Of a stretch of 64,000 nucleotides of DNA, positions 21,709-33,300 are shown piece after piece (positions within the stretch are counted from its first letter, which is position 1; each line of letters opens with the position of its first letter). The notes below the pieces were generated by a model. It saw only the letters and a program-made list of their open reading frames with translations. It was not told where the DNA came from and made no database searches. The translations under genes and the position numbers were made by a program. The stretch spans positions 196,001 to 260,000 of the forward strand of contig NC_041021.1 in NCBI RefSeq assembly GCF_004193775.1. Direction: 5' to 3'. This DNA is from Glycine soja. Taxonomy: Eukaryota; Streptophyta; Magnoliopsida; Fabales; Fabaceae.

Positions 21709-23357
21709 CAAATTAATTATGTTCTACATTTAGTTTTCAAAAAGCTAAATAGATGTTAGGATGACATCATTTACCACGGTAGAGTAAGGATGCAGAGGGG
21801 TTCGGGAGCCCAAATCAAATTTTTGAAGGGGTTGTGATTACATTTCAATTTTCAACAATAAAATAAAACGTAAGGGTAAAGGTTGAAGTTTCAAAACTTT
21901 TGGAGTGCTTTATGGTCCTGTGTAAGTTTTCACCTATAATTAAATAAAGAAATTTTATTAGTGATCCATCCAATTGGTTTGCCTAAAATACAAGTTAGAT
22001 GAGATGTTCCATATATATAATAATTACATAACATTATTCAGTGAAATGATCTTATTTGAACATTAGAATCTATACTAGTAGCAACCGTTATCATCTTCAT
22101 TCGATGAATCCCAATGCTACACAACTCATGACATTAAAAGTTGACTTCCTTCTTTAAGAGAAAATTCGCACGTAACTGGAGGCGTGCAGTCAAATGTAAA
22201 TCTTATTACCAGGATAGTCAATCAATCGATAAATTTAGTAAATACTTTAAACCTGTAATATGATAAAATAAAGTGTACACTCTCCTCTTCCATGCAAGGA
22301 ATTGTAGTGTTAAGTTTTGATACAATTGTCCTTAAAACAAGTATTTCATTTATTTCCGAGCCTACACGATCCAGTTTAGTTTGCTGAAGAAATTGAATTT
22401 GTAATTTAATACATAAGGGGAGCAAAGACAACTTGTATCAATTAGATTATTCAATTATTTATATTATTACCTTTTTCACATACTTCTTTATATTTCTTAA
22501 AAAAGAGCTTCTATATATTCCTTTTCGCTTTCAAACATTTTGCACTTTGTCACGTATGACTATAAGATGTTATGTGAAATGATTGTTTTATACATGAAAT
22601 TAAAACACATTATAAATCACGTGTCACTTTTAAATCGTTCATTTTCTTATTTAGGGTGATCGAGTGCTTACCTAAAAGCAGTATTTTTACCAAGAGAAAA
22701 AGCAAATTTAATTGTTTTGCTAATGAATTTGTATTACGTACTTTATTAAGTATTTGATAATATATACAAGTCGTCATCCTCTTAAATTATGAATTATGTT
22801 TTTATATACACGCTTCTAAAACAAACCCAGTAGCTAGCTAACGCTACCAACCTCTCTCTATGTACATAAGCATGTATAAAAGTTCTCGGATGTGTGTATA
22901 TATATATATATGGAAATCACTAAGATTAGCATTTAGCATAGTGAATAGGTATCTAGTAGAGACATAATACTCTAGTCTCTCTTTGCATCATATACATAAT
23001 TAAGAACATACCCTTCGTTGTCCAACCAACAGAAATATGATGTACAGATAAACTAGATCGAAAACAGAAAACGAAAAGCTAGCAAGTTATAATCGTCAAC
23101 TCCAAGCCATGATATTCCACAGGAAAAAGGCCAGAAATCTGTCTACTTGTACGCTGATAACATTAATTAATTAGCCACTTCATTCTCTGAAGAACACTCC
23201 ATCTATTGCTCTGCAAGTCATCACAAACAACACATATCATATTGAAGAATATCGATAATTAATGTGTATATATGCATGTGCATGCATATAAAGAGATGTG
23301 ATATGATTAAAAGAAAAAGAGCATGACACTTAATACACACACATATCTCTATCTATC

Positions 23358-23428
<71 letters not shown>

Positions 23429-23548
23429 GGTGAGTTAGATGATTAAGAAAAAAGAGAAGAAGAAAAAGGTCAGCCAGTTCAATCCCCTCTAAACTTTATT
23501 AACAAAACTAATATTCTAAACAACATTTGTGGATTAAAAACAAAAGTA
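21709..23548. other. AT-rich intergenic DNA and 3' region of the MADS gene
   Basis: No additional gene is recognised. The part just below 23549 is probably the 3' UTR and polyadenylation region of the MADS-box gene. The TA array at 23358-23423 lies in it. Confidence 0.5.
23358..23423. repeat. (TA)n microsatellite
   Basis: This is a nearly pure TA array of about 66 bases with one ttta interruption near 23381. It lies about 130 bases beyond the stop codon of the MADS gene, on the 3' side. Confidence 0.95.
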
Positions 23549-26500
23549 TTAATTTATACCATTGTTATAGCTTTGGCCCCTGACTGAGTCTTGGATATTG
23601 GGCTGTGCCAGCTGAAGATATGGATGAAAGTGTGGAAGCATAGGAGAAGCTAGTTGAAGGATGCTCCCAGCAGGTTGCTCTTCAAAGAATGAGAAGTGAT
23701 CCATCACATACATTGGTTTGCTTGCTTCCACTGTAGCAGCAGCCTTCTGAAACTCCAACACTGCTTGGTGGTGTTCCTACATTAATTAGCAAGCAGAAAA
23801 TATGTCATGTAATATATATTAAACTAGAATATATATGCATGATTATTTTATTGTACCAATAAATTCAAACCATTTGATCTTACCCAGTTGGAAAAATGAT
23901 TGTTTTCCTCTTCCAAGATCCTTTCCTGAATTATAATTAAGATAGAATAATTATGGATGTTGTTTTAATTATGTCTATTGGAAATTAATAGGTGAAATTT
24001 CTGTGTATATGTATGTGAAAGAGAGTTAATTACCTTCCTTCGTAGATTCTCCATTTGCTGTTGCAAGAGCTCATTCTGCATGGAAAGTCATGTCATGTCA
24101 ACCAATTAGAGATAATAAAGATGGAATCATGAAAAAAGTAATTGGATAAATTACAAAAAATTGACAAACCAATTCTTTATGTTTCAATTGTTTTAACTCT
24201 CATACTTCAGGGCATTTTGTAACAAAATAAGTTAAGGTGGGATGAAAAACATAACATTCCATAAGTAAAGCAGAAAATCAGTAAGACAAACCTTGTTTCT
24301 TAATAGAAATTCAATTTATACAAAAAATAAAAAATAAAAATGAAACTTCATTAAAATAAATTGAGTACCAGAAGTACTCATGAAAGAAGTACAAGACCAA
24401 TCAATGTCTAAGAAGTTACACATAGAAAACGTGACACTAATCCACATGCTTTTTTTTTTTTAGTTAATCCACATGCTTAATTGTGATAATTGAGAGACAC
24501 TCCACAGGGATTACATGTTCTGACTCTTTGTTTAAAATAAAATATCAACTTATACATGACATATGAAACGTTAAAATTATTTTTTTTTTCATTTTAACTA
24601 AATTTTATTTTAGGGGAAAATATAGTGTTTAAAATTAAAAATGATGGGAACACTAAAGGAGGTATTTATATTGAACTCAAATTCCCTGTGCTCCTTTTCT
24701 GTTCCTCTAATTCAAATAACACTTCAAGAAGTTAAAAAAAAGTAACAAATAAGAGAAAAAAAATGTTATTCTGATAAATAAAAGAGAGAGAAATGTTATT
24801 CTTTTAATCACATGTTTTCTTTTGATTGGAGAAAAAAGAGAAACTCGATAGAAAAATGAGAATAGCAGATTTCGGTCCATTTACCCAAAATAGTTTATAG
24901 ATATTAGCATATTAGTTAAATCCGTGAATTGAGTTTAATAAACATGGTACATGCATTGGATTTGTAACAGGGGAACACATATAGTGAATCGAACTATATT
25001 TGTTGACAATATATAATTAATTGCTAATACCTGGAAGGCTAGCTATGAGCAAAACAACAACCAATTTGATATTTTAATGAAATAATTAATTTGCTTATTT
25101 GACATTCATCACGTATATACTGTTAATTTTCATTAAACATTTTGATAAAATGTATGGTTTGGTTACTTACATTTTTACACATAATACTACACTGAAGTGT
25201 TGAAAATGATATAAACAAGAAAGTTGAAGAAAACCAATCTTGTATAGCATAGGAAATTAGGAAAATAATATCGATTAATTAGAGCATGTACTTGACGGTT
25301 TCGAATCCTTGCCACAGAGTTCTCCAATTCTTGTTCAAGTTTAGTCAAATCTTCATATTGTAAACCCCTCATGTCCTCTCCAAGATAGCGTTGAATTTCC
25401 AATTCAAGACGGATAGTTTGCTGCCTCAGCATTGCCATATTATGGAAAAATTCTTCCTGTAACATATTTAATTGAGCAAGGAACATCAATTAATTAGGAA
25501 CTAAAATTCGTGTATACATATAACTTAACTCATCCATGTTAGCTAGCTAGACTCAATTAATTTATCAAAATATTAACGAGATCGAATTTTGCACGTAAGC
25601 CTCATACTCGGGGATGATCATGTCCACGTTCCGCTATGGGAGTTCCTTTTGATATCTGGTACTGCTCTATGATCTGCTCCATCCTGATAACAAAGTTTTC
25701 ATCTTAATTATTTAATTTCATACATTAATAAATTCCACAATGTAAACTTATTAATTATTATATCTGTAAATTACTTCATATTTTTCGGGAAAATAAAATC
25801 GTGTTCATCATCAGTATATAAACACAACATTAAAAATACCCCTAACTTTTGGTCTGACATTTTTAATTATTATGTGAATGTAAAAGTACTAGTTAATTGT
25901 AGGTTAATAATTAATACAGAATCGATGCAGGTAAAAAGAGATCGATGACTTTGATTTCGTAAACATGAAGAGTACTTAGATCCTTGAAGAGAGTTTAAAG
26001 CACAAGATCACAAATATATTGTGGTTGAAAACGAAATGTATAACCCACCACATGCCATACCTGAAAAGAAATTAAACATTATGGACTTGAACTGGTCAGA
26101 TCTATAATCACTATGTCAGAAAAACTGAACATGAAACTGCCCTCCAAGTCCAAGGCACTCAAGTGGGTCAACCTTAAAGTTTGAGAATGAAATAAAGATG
26201 ATAATGACCTAAAATCTCCCCTCACATAACATACACACACACAGAAAACCTAAGAAGCAAGAAAGAAACCCTTAACACACACCACACCACAAAATTGGTA
26301 TACATTTGAGGAGAGAAATTAATCAAGAAAAATGCTAAAAACCTAACACAGATAAGAAAGCAAGCTAGCCCTTTTGGCAGAATGCATATATATTTTACTT
26401 GAGAAATTGAAACAAATTAAAGTAAGGGATCTGAGAGAGAGAAAAAATGAAATAAAGGTGTAGTAGGCACTAATTACCTAAAGGGTTCGGTGCACCATTC

Positions 26501-26665
26501 CCTCATCTTCCCGGTGCTGGAGAAGATGATAATCCCAATCTTAGCATCACAAAGCACAGAAAGCTCCTTTGTCTTCTTCAAGAGGCCACCTCTTCTTTTG
26601 GAGAAGGTCACTTGCCTTGTGGTGGTGTTCTCGATCCTCTTTATCTCAATCTTTCCACGTCCCAT
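23549..26665 (-). CDS. TT16: B-sister MADS-box transcription factor (TT16/ABS/FBP24-like)
   Basis: Six exons join in frame to 246 aa: 26665-26478 (188 nt), 25683-25608, 25456-25292, 24075-24034, 23925-23884 and 23776-23549, all with GT-AG introns. Exon 1 is a MADS domain beginning [20 protein letters not shown] and ending TEPFR. The I region is [14 protein letters not shown]. The K domain continues through [16 protein letters not shown] and [14 protein letters not shown]. The C-terminus has SILQLASPM and [11 protein letters not shown], the B-sister signature seen in Arabidopsis ABS (LQLAQPNLQ). B-sister factors bind CArG boxes and direct ovule integument and seed-coat (endothelium) development, including proanthocyanidin pigmentation. 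I chose the conserved MGRGK start. An in-frame ATG six codons upstream (26683) would add MYVRTE. The second K exon is 165 nt, the combined size of the usual 62- and 100-nt exons. The gene looks intact. Confidence 0.9.
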
Positions 26666-26714
26666 CTCAGTTCTCACATACACAAACCCTACATCAAAGA
26701 AAAAATGTTCATAA

Positions 26715-27689
26715 GAAGGTGAGAGTGATCGAGAGAGATAAAGGGTGGTGGAAGAAAGTGTTGAATCTTCAACAACTTTTGATACCTCGGAAAACTTTCT
26801 TTCTTTGTTGAATTAATTAGACCTAGAGCTTGAGAAATATATATCATCATACTAGTTAGTTCTATTAATATATACCAAGAAATATGAAAGCAATTTCTGA
26901 GAGCCAACAATGAATGTCCGAAACTACCACAATGCCTTTTTGTATTTGGCATGAAAAATGTAGAGAGGGAGAAGGGGTAGTAATGTCATTTTGTGTTTTT
27001 GATAATAATTAAACGCGTAGCTGAGACCAATGCGCATGCATAAGGTTCAAGTTCAAGCCAAAGATGAAGAGTGTTTTTTTTTTTTTTTTTTGGTTTTGAA
27101 AACATGGGCATCGATCGCATGAATGGCATTTCAGTAATATTCTCCAACATGCAAGGCCTCTAATGTCATTTCACATGAGTGTTGACATGCCGTAGGAGTT
27201 GTTGCAAACCATACCACTATTCTAAAGTGAAATCAGAACTTTGCCACAAAAGGCAAAAGATGAGAATATTAAGGTTCCCATAAATAGGTAGAGACTAAAT
27301 TAGAAAAGACAAAGAATCACAGTTGCTGTGTGCAGCATTCATTGGCACATGTGCTTATGAGTACAAGTAAGTAACTGCGTTTGAAAGTGAAAATAATTTT
27401 CACAATGTTATTGTATGTTCATATTTAACTCTGATCTGCATCACTCTTTCTATGGTTAATATTTGCCGTGCCTTGTTTGTCATTTTGTTATTAGTTACCT
27501 CTCTGTATTTGCCACTGATTTAGATGTTAGAGAAGCATTATTATTGCAGCACTATGTATTTATCTAAATATTATTTTAACCTTTTTTGGCCTTTTTATGT
27601 TAATTGAAGAACTTCAATTTTCAACCTTTTCTTTACATTTGTTTTTTTTTGTTAAATGTGTGGTGACAGCAAACATTTTGATGAGATAT
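26715..27689. other. Upstream region of the MADS gene and intergenic DNA
   Basis: This region lies 5' of the minus-strand MADS gene and presumably carries its promoter. It contains GA/TC-rich and T-rich runs but no element I can assign firmly. No other gene is seen. Confidence 0.45.
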
Positions 27690-29190
27690 ATAGCTAATGT
27701 GTAAGTTAACTATGACGTACGTACTATATGCCTATATCATCAACTGAAACAGACAATTAACTTAACATTTTTAAAATTAAATTCTCAGTACGTAGTCAAG
27801 TTAAATAACTTTGATTTAACTATATTATTGTAAAAAATAATAATTAATGATTCGTCATGAATATCAAAGAATTATTTTAATGAAAAGTTAAGCTATACCT
27901 ATTGCTTACATATATAAATGAAAATTTCTCAATTTTATTTTTTTAATCGGTATCCTAAGACAGTAGTTAAAAATACCCTTATTTCAATAATGCATGCAAA
28001 GTAAAAATTGCTACTATACACAGGGGAGCAAGGAGACATTAATTATATTTATTTGAAGGTTCCATTTAAGTTTAACTCAATTAATCTTTCTTTGTCATTC
28101 TCCTTTCGTTAATATTCAGATATTTGATTTTAATGCCCCAATTTAATTTTTTAATATAATTGTTTAAACCCTGTACACGTTTTGAGGCCTTTCTTTCTGG
28201 TCGGGATTAAAATGTAGTTCGTAACATTTTAGTATATCTTATGCTAAAGTGTTTGTTTTAAATAAATTTCCTTATAAAAAAACAAGTGTCAACATCATTT
28301 TCTCAAAAATAAAGGGTGAGTTTCTTCAGACAATTAAGATGAATCCAGTAAATATAATCACACATCCACACGTCATGCTGCCATCGCGGAACAACATAGA
28401 AACAATGAGTACTAACTTCAGAAAGCACATGCATGATCCCCTATGGACTATGATTTTCTCTCTGGTCATATTTTCTTTCGCCCACATGCTATACCCTGTT
28501 ATTTTGTTTTTTATCCTCAAATTTTCTATCAATTAATTATTATGTTGGGTCAATCATTCACCATTAGACCGAATTATAGCTAACTTGTAAATTAATTACA
28601 CAGCTTAAGAAAAAGTATACGACTATATCATTGAAACAGACAATTAATTTAACATTTTCATATTTAAAGATTCAGTAGTCAGATTGAATGAGTTCAGTTT
28701 AACTGTATTATATCATAAATATGAAAATAACTATGGTGATGAAAATTTTGGTGTGGATCAAAAAGATGAAGCTATATAGGAACTAGCTAAGAGATAGAAA
28801 TAAATCTGATAATTTGGTTTATATTTATTGGTCTGTACGTATATTACTCTAATGCATACTTTGATCGTAGTCGAAAGCCACTGAAAACCTAGAAAACTGC
28901 GTGATGTGTTCTGAAGAATCCGACTCAATCAAGAAATGACCATAAAGGATCGCTTGAAGCACAGAACAAGTCTCAGTTTTTGCCATGATTGCGAATAATC
29001 CCTCCATGGATCCAACTGTGATCGTCTTCCCCACTTGGACTCCTCATTTAAGACAAAGTATCACCTGCAAAAAACTGCTTCCATGTACAACACTCTCGCA
29101 TTGCATTTACATGAATAATGAATAATATAATTTTTTAAACCCTGGACATATATGTAACGTTATTCATTTTCTAATCAATAAAGGGTGAGT
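27690..29190 (+). repeat. Degraded direct duplication, unit ~0.9-1.0 kb
   Basis: Blocks recur in order. gctaa-ttgtaa-ttaa, tatatcat..tgaaacagacaatta and cagt-gtcaag/gattga near 27690-27800 recur at 28577-28700. A ttttttaatataatt/aaaccctg block near 28150 recurs at 29125, and aataaagggtgagtttcttca at 28310 recurs at 29178. Spacing varies from about 870 to 980 bases because of indels. No function is apparent. Confidence 0.65.
28849..29034 (-). pseudogene. Possible RNase H-like (RVT_3) domain remnant
   Basis: The 61-codon frame contains SMEGLFAIMAKTETCSVLQA and HFLIESDSSEH. Plant retroelement-type RNase H domains have a G-F-A-MA..ET.SVL.AEA stretch followed later by a LIESDS strand. The resemblance fits a fragment in which the middle helix is deleted. 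It lies between the two duplicated blocks. It could equally be a chance ORF. Confidence 0.25.
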
Positions 29191-30342
29191 TTCTTCAAAC
29201 ATTAAACAAGAACCATGCCAATACACCACACGCAGTACCATAGAAATAAGGAAAATTATATTTGTCCCATAAAACAAAAATTACAATTATAGAAACCAAA
29301 ATAAGATGTTTTAAATTATAGGAAGTAAAATAAAAAAATTATTGTAACGATAAAAACTAAAATAATAATTAAATCTTCTTATTTTTAATGCATAAACAAA
29401 TATATAACATTTTTTTAATTAAAGAAATTATTATATTTTTTTAAAATACAAATCATTGAAAGTTGAAATGTAACAACACTCTTTCAGTCTCTTATGGATA
29501 ATGTTGAAACAAGGTTTCTAAGAAGCTAAAGTTTCACGAAGCTTCAAATTAATCATTTTTGCCATTCTAATTAAACTTGTTTATTTGTGTTAAATCAACG
29601 CTCTCGTTCGAGAAACACATGTTCCCAAAGAAAATGACAAAACACTTCTTAACGTTCGCCTAGCAGCCACGCGTTTAAAGCAGAATGTTCCACGCATGAA
29701 CCTCACAAAGTAGCACCTAGCACCACTTTAAAGTTTTTTTTTTAAAAAAAATCTTGAAAAACCAAAAAAAAATTAAGAAAATCATCAACTAATTAAAAAT
29801 ATATCATCTTGCACTTTTCCGGCAGGTATAAGCTGTCAAGATCTAGGTTTCAATTTTCAAATTTCCCGTAATAACCATAAGTTCACTTCCTATTATCGTC
29901 TACCCACACTAAAAGCACAGGTAAATAAAAGGGTACTTAAATAATTTCACTATTTTTCGTACAGGGGCCTTTATTTGTATGGATGCCGTGCAACGTGTCA
30001 CACTCTACGCCCCCCTTTCTTTTGCTTAAAATGCCACCGGAATTTTCTTATTCTAATTTTAGCAAAAAAACAAAATTCCCAAAAGTAATTTAATTATCAT
30101 GAAAAATTATTATTTGATCATATGAACTTAAAAATAAGATTTTTTTTTTTTAATGTTTGAAAAACATGTTATATCATGCTTTGCTTATCCAATACCTGAG
30201 AGCATAGCAGAGAGGGACAGCTTTCCATGGATGACATGAAATTATTTTGTTGAATTTGAATTATGTTGTTATGCTCTGACATGGTGTAAGACCCTTCTCA
30301 CCTTTCAATTCTCACTTTCATAGCTCCTCAGTTGCATTACCA
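29191..30342. other. AT-rich intergenic DNA upstream of the PHT4 gene
   Basis: No gene is recognised. The last few hundred bases presumably hold the promoter and 5' leader of the transporter gene, but no core element could be assigned with confidence. Confidence 0.45.
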
Positions 30343-33300
30343 ATGGCTCTTGGTGGTTTGGTTTCCAACAGAAACTTCACTTGTTTCATTGGACCAGGTT
30401 CATCTCCCTCAACTATAGTTAATTTTTACTCTTATAATACTATTATTTTTTCTCTTGTATTATTTTTACTCAATTGTTCTTATTCTTGTGAATTAAATTA
30501 TCTAGTTGCTGTAATCATTTGGCTTGAGCTTGCTTTTTGCTAGAGAATGTGTTTGTCTTTATTTTATTATTATTGATTATTTTCGGTGTTGTTGAAAATT
30601 ATTCAGTACAGAGTCAGTCTATTCTCCAGGGTTATATTTTAGTGGCAACACAAGTGTATGTTTTTTCATGGAGGTGTAGATAGTAAAACCAAACATTCAC
30701 AACAAATTTTCCCATAATCTTTATATAGCAAGGGGGGGTTATTATGGATGATGATGATTGATGACCCTTCTGTGTTCTGTGCCAACATTTGTTTAGTGGT
30801 TTTTGCTAAAACTCTAGCAGTTTTTTGAAAACTTGCTTCAGATATAAAATTGAGTATTTAGATTTTTTTTGTTATTGCCAATAATAGAATTCAGTAGCAA
30901 ATCGCCTCTTATAAGGCATGCCCTGTTCGTTCGGCTCTCAACCATCCAATTAGTTCACCAGGCAAAAAAACATTAAGCATTCCATCTTCTGAAATCATGA
31001 CTTTTGATTTTATTTGACACAATAACTACAACAACTTATACATACATATCCTGTAAGGGAACATAGATGATTGATAAAATTATGGATTGAGAGAAACCTT
31101 GATAACTTTTTTTATTTTTTTGTATTTTACTTTGATGAGAGAATTACATGCTTTTCAGCGATACATGGAAATCATGTTAAGACAAAATTGTGAATGAAGT
31201 AGGTTGGACTTTGATCCTCTCGAAACCCTCTATGCTTGCTTCATGTAGATGAGTATATGGCAGACTATGAACAAATTTTAGCAACTGTTTGATTTGGGCA
31301 GGAAGTGTATATCAATTGGGAAAGGATCTATCACCTCAAAGAGGGGGAATTTCTTGCGCATTTGTTGCACGTTATGGTGGTCAGATTGCAAAGGATCCTT
31401 TCTCAAGATGCTGGCATGGGATGTGTTTTCATGCTAAAGAACCTTTGAATGAGAAAGTTTCAAAACCAATACCAACATTTCATGATGAAGTGCAGCATTG
31501 TTCTCCACTATCCCAGAAATCCATTCACTGCATGAACATGAAACTTAAGGCCAGCAGAAGATGTCAGTACTTCCTCTCTTCAGATCCCTATAGCAGTAGC
31601 CTTATTCAACAAAGAGCAGTATATGGACTAGGTTTAAACAAACTTGGTAAGGCAAATACGGCTCGTGTTCATTACAAGTCTGAGGAGCATGATATAACAG
31701 AAGCAAAGATGGATCCTCTGGAATCAACTGAAGGGACAGGTGAATCCATTCTCCTGGAAGGAAATGTTCCACAAGTATCTTCTTGGTGGCAGCAGTTTCC
31801 TAAGCGATGGGTTATTGTATTGCTATGTTTTGCAGCATTTCTGCTGTGCAACATGGACCGTGTGAGTATCTTATTTTTGCATTTGTAATGTAAATTACTA
31901 TATATTCATGTTTACCATGTCTCAATCCCAATATGTACGTTCCTTCATATTTCATAGAGTTAGCGTTGCAGGGTCTCTTCTACTTTCAAGTTTCAATATT
32001 GTACTACTTTCTCATGCAGAAGTTGTCATTATGCTTTCTCCTTAAATTAGAATTTGGATCCTCTCATGTTACTTACTAACAAGACAATATAATGTTATGA
32101 GAGAGACACCAAAGCAAATTCATTAGACCCTAGAGAAATAATATTGGTAGGTCCTACTAATTGTTAGTGTCTTTACCTCTTATATAAGTTATAACAAGAC
32201 ATTTTCTCATGTTAGTAAGTAGCATGAGAGGATCAAAATCCTTCAATTATATTAAGCATTAAATATTTAGTTGTCCTTTTATATTTTCAAATTCTTGATA
32301 ACAGTATGAATTACTAATGTTTCTTCTCATATACTTTACTTATCCATATAACGTATAGGTGAATATGAGCATAGCAATACTTCCAATGTCACAAGAGTTT
32401 AATTGGAACAGTGCAACGGTTGGCCTAATTCAATCATCTTTTTTCTGGGGCTATCTACTTACTCAGGTCAGATTGCTATACCCACTACCTAGAACACATT
32501 AGTCTAACAACAAATTGATCTCATATATTTATCTTCTAGTATGCATTAGAGTATCAACGCTAGTTGAACCTGGCATAAGATTTTTATGTTACCTTAGCAT
32601 TTTGGATCTTCAGGAGTACTTTTCATAGTTTCATACTAACATTTAGTCATTTGTACAATGTTATTTTGTTTATTGGGTTTAGATCCTTGGTGGCATATGG
32701 GCAGACAAAATTGGTGGGAAGCTAGTGCTAGGTTTTGGTGTTGTCTGGTGGTCAATGGCAACAGTTTTAACACCTATTGCTGCAAGAATTGGGCTCCCTT
32801 GTTTGCTTATTATGCGTGCCTTTATGGGGATTGGTGAGGTTGGTGTATTATGTATCTATACTACTTCTATGGTCTCATAATTTTCATTAACTTGGTTCAT
32901 ATGGTCACTTAATTATCAGATTTGAAAAAGGATAAATGATAAAAAGAAACAAGAACAGAGGGTTGAATTGAGCTTTTCTTTTTCAAGATTTTGAAAAACT
33001 CTTTATAAAGACAAAAAATGAGTTTTGAAAGCTCAATTGATCAAGCGTCTGAGTGGGTCAGACAGTAAGTTTACATAAAACACTTACAAAAAGTTTCCAA
33101 CACTTTTCGTAAAAGGTTTTCATTTAAAGATAAATTTAAAATCAAGATTCTCACAAGTTTCAAAACGCTTTGGATAACATACACTTCTGCCTGATACAAT
33201 AGGATGTACAGAGGCTTGAGTCTTTGATCTATCAAATTCTTTATAAGAATACTTTTGAGGATTCTGTACACACTTGATAAACATATTAGCTATTCATAAA

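Noticed and set aside
23358..23423. TA array considered as a regulatory element of the MADS gene
   Set aside because: It lies beyond the stop codon and is an ordinary microsatellite. Nothing ties it to regulation.
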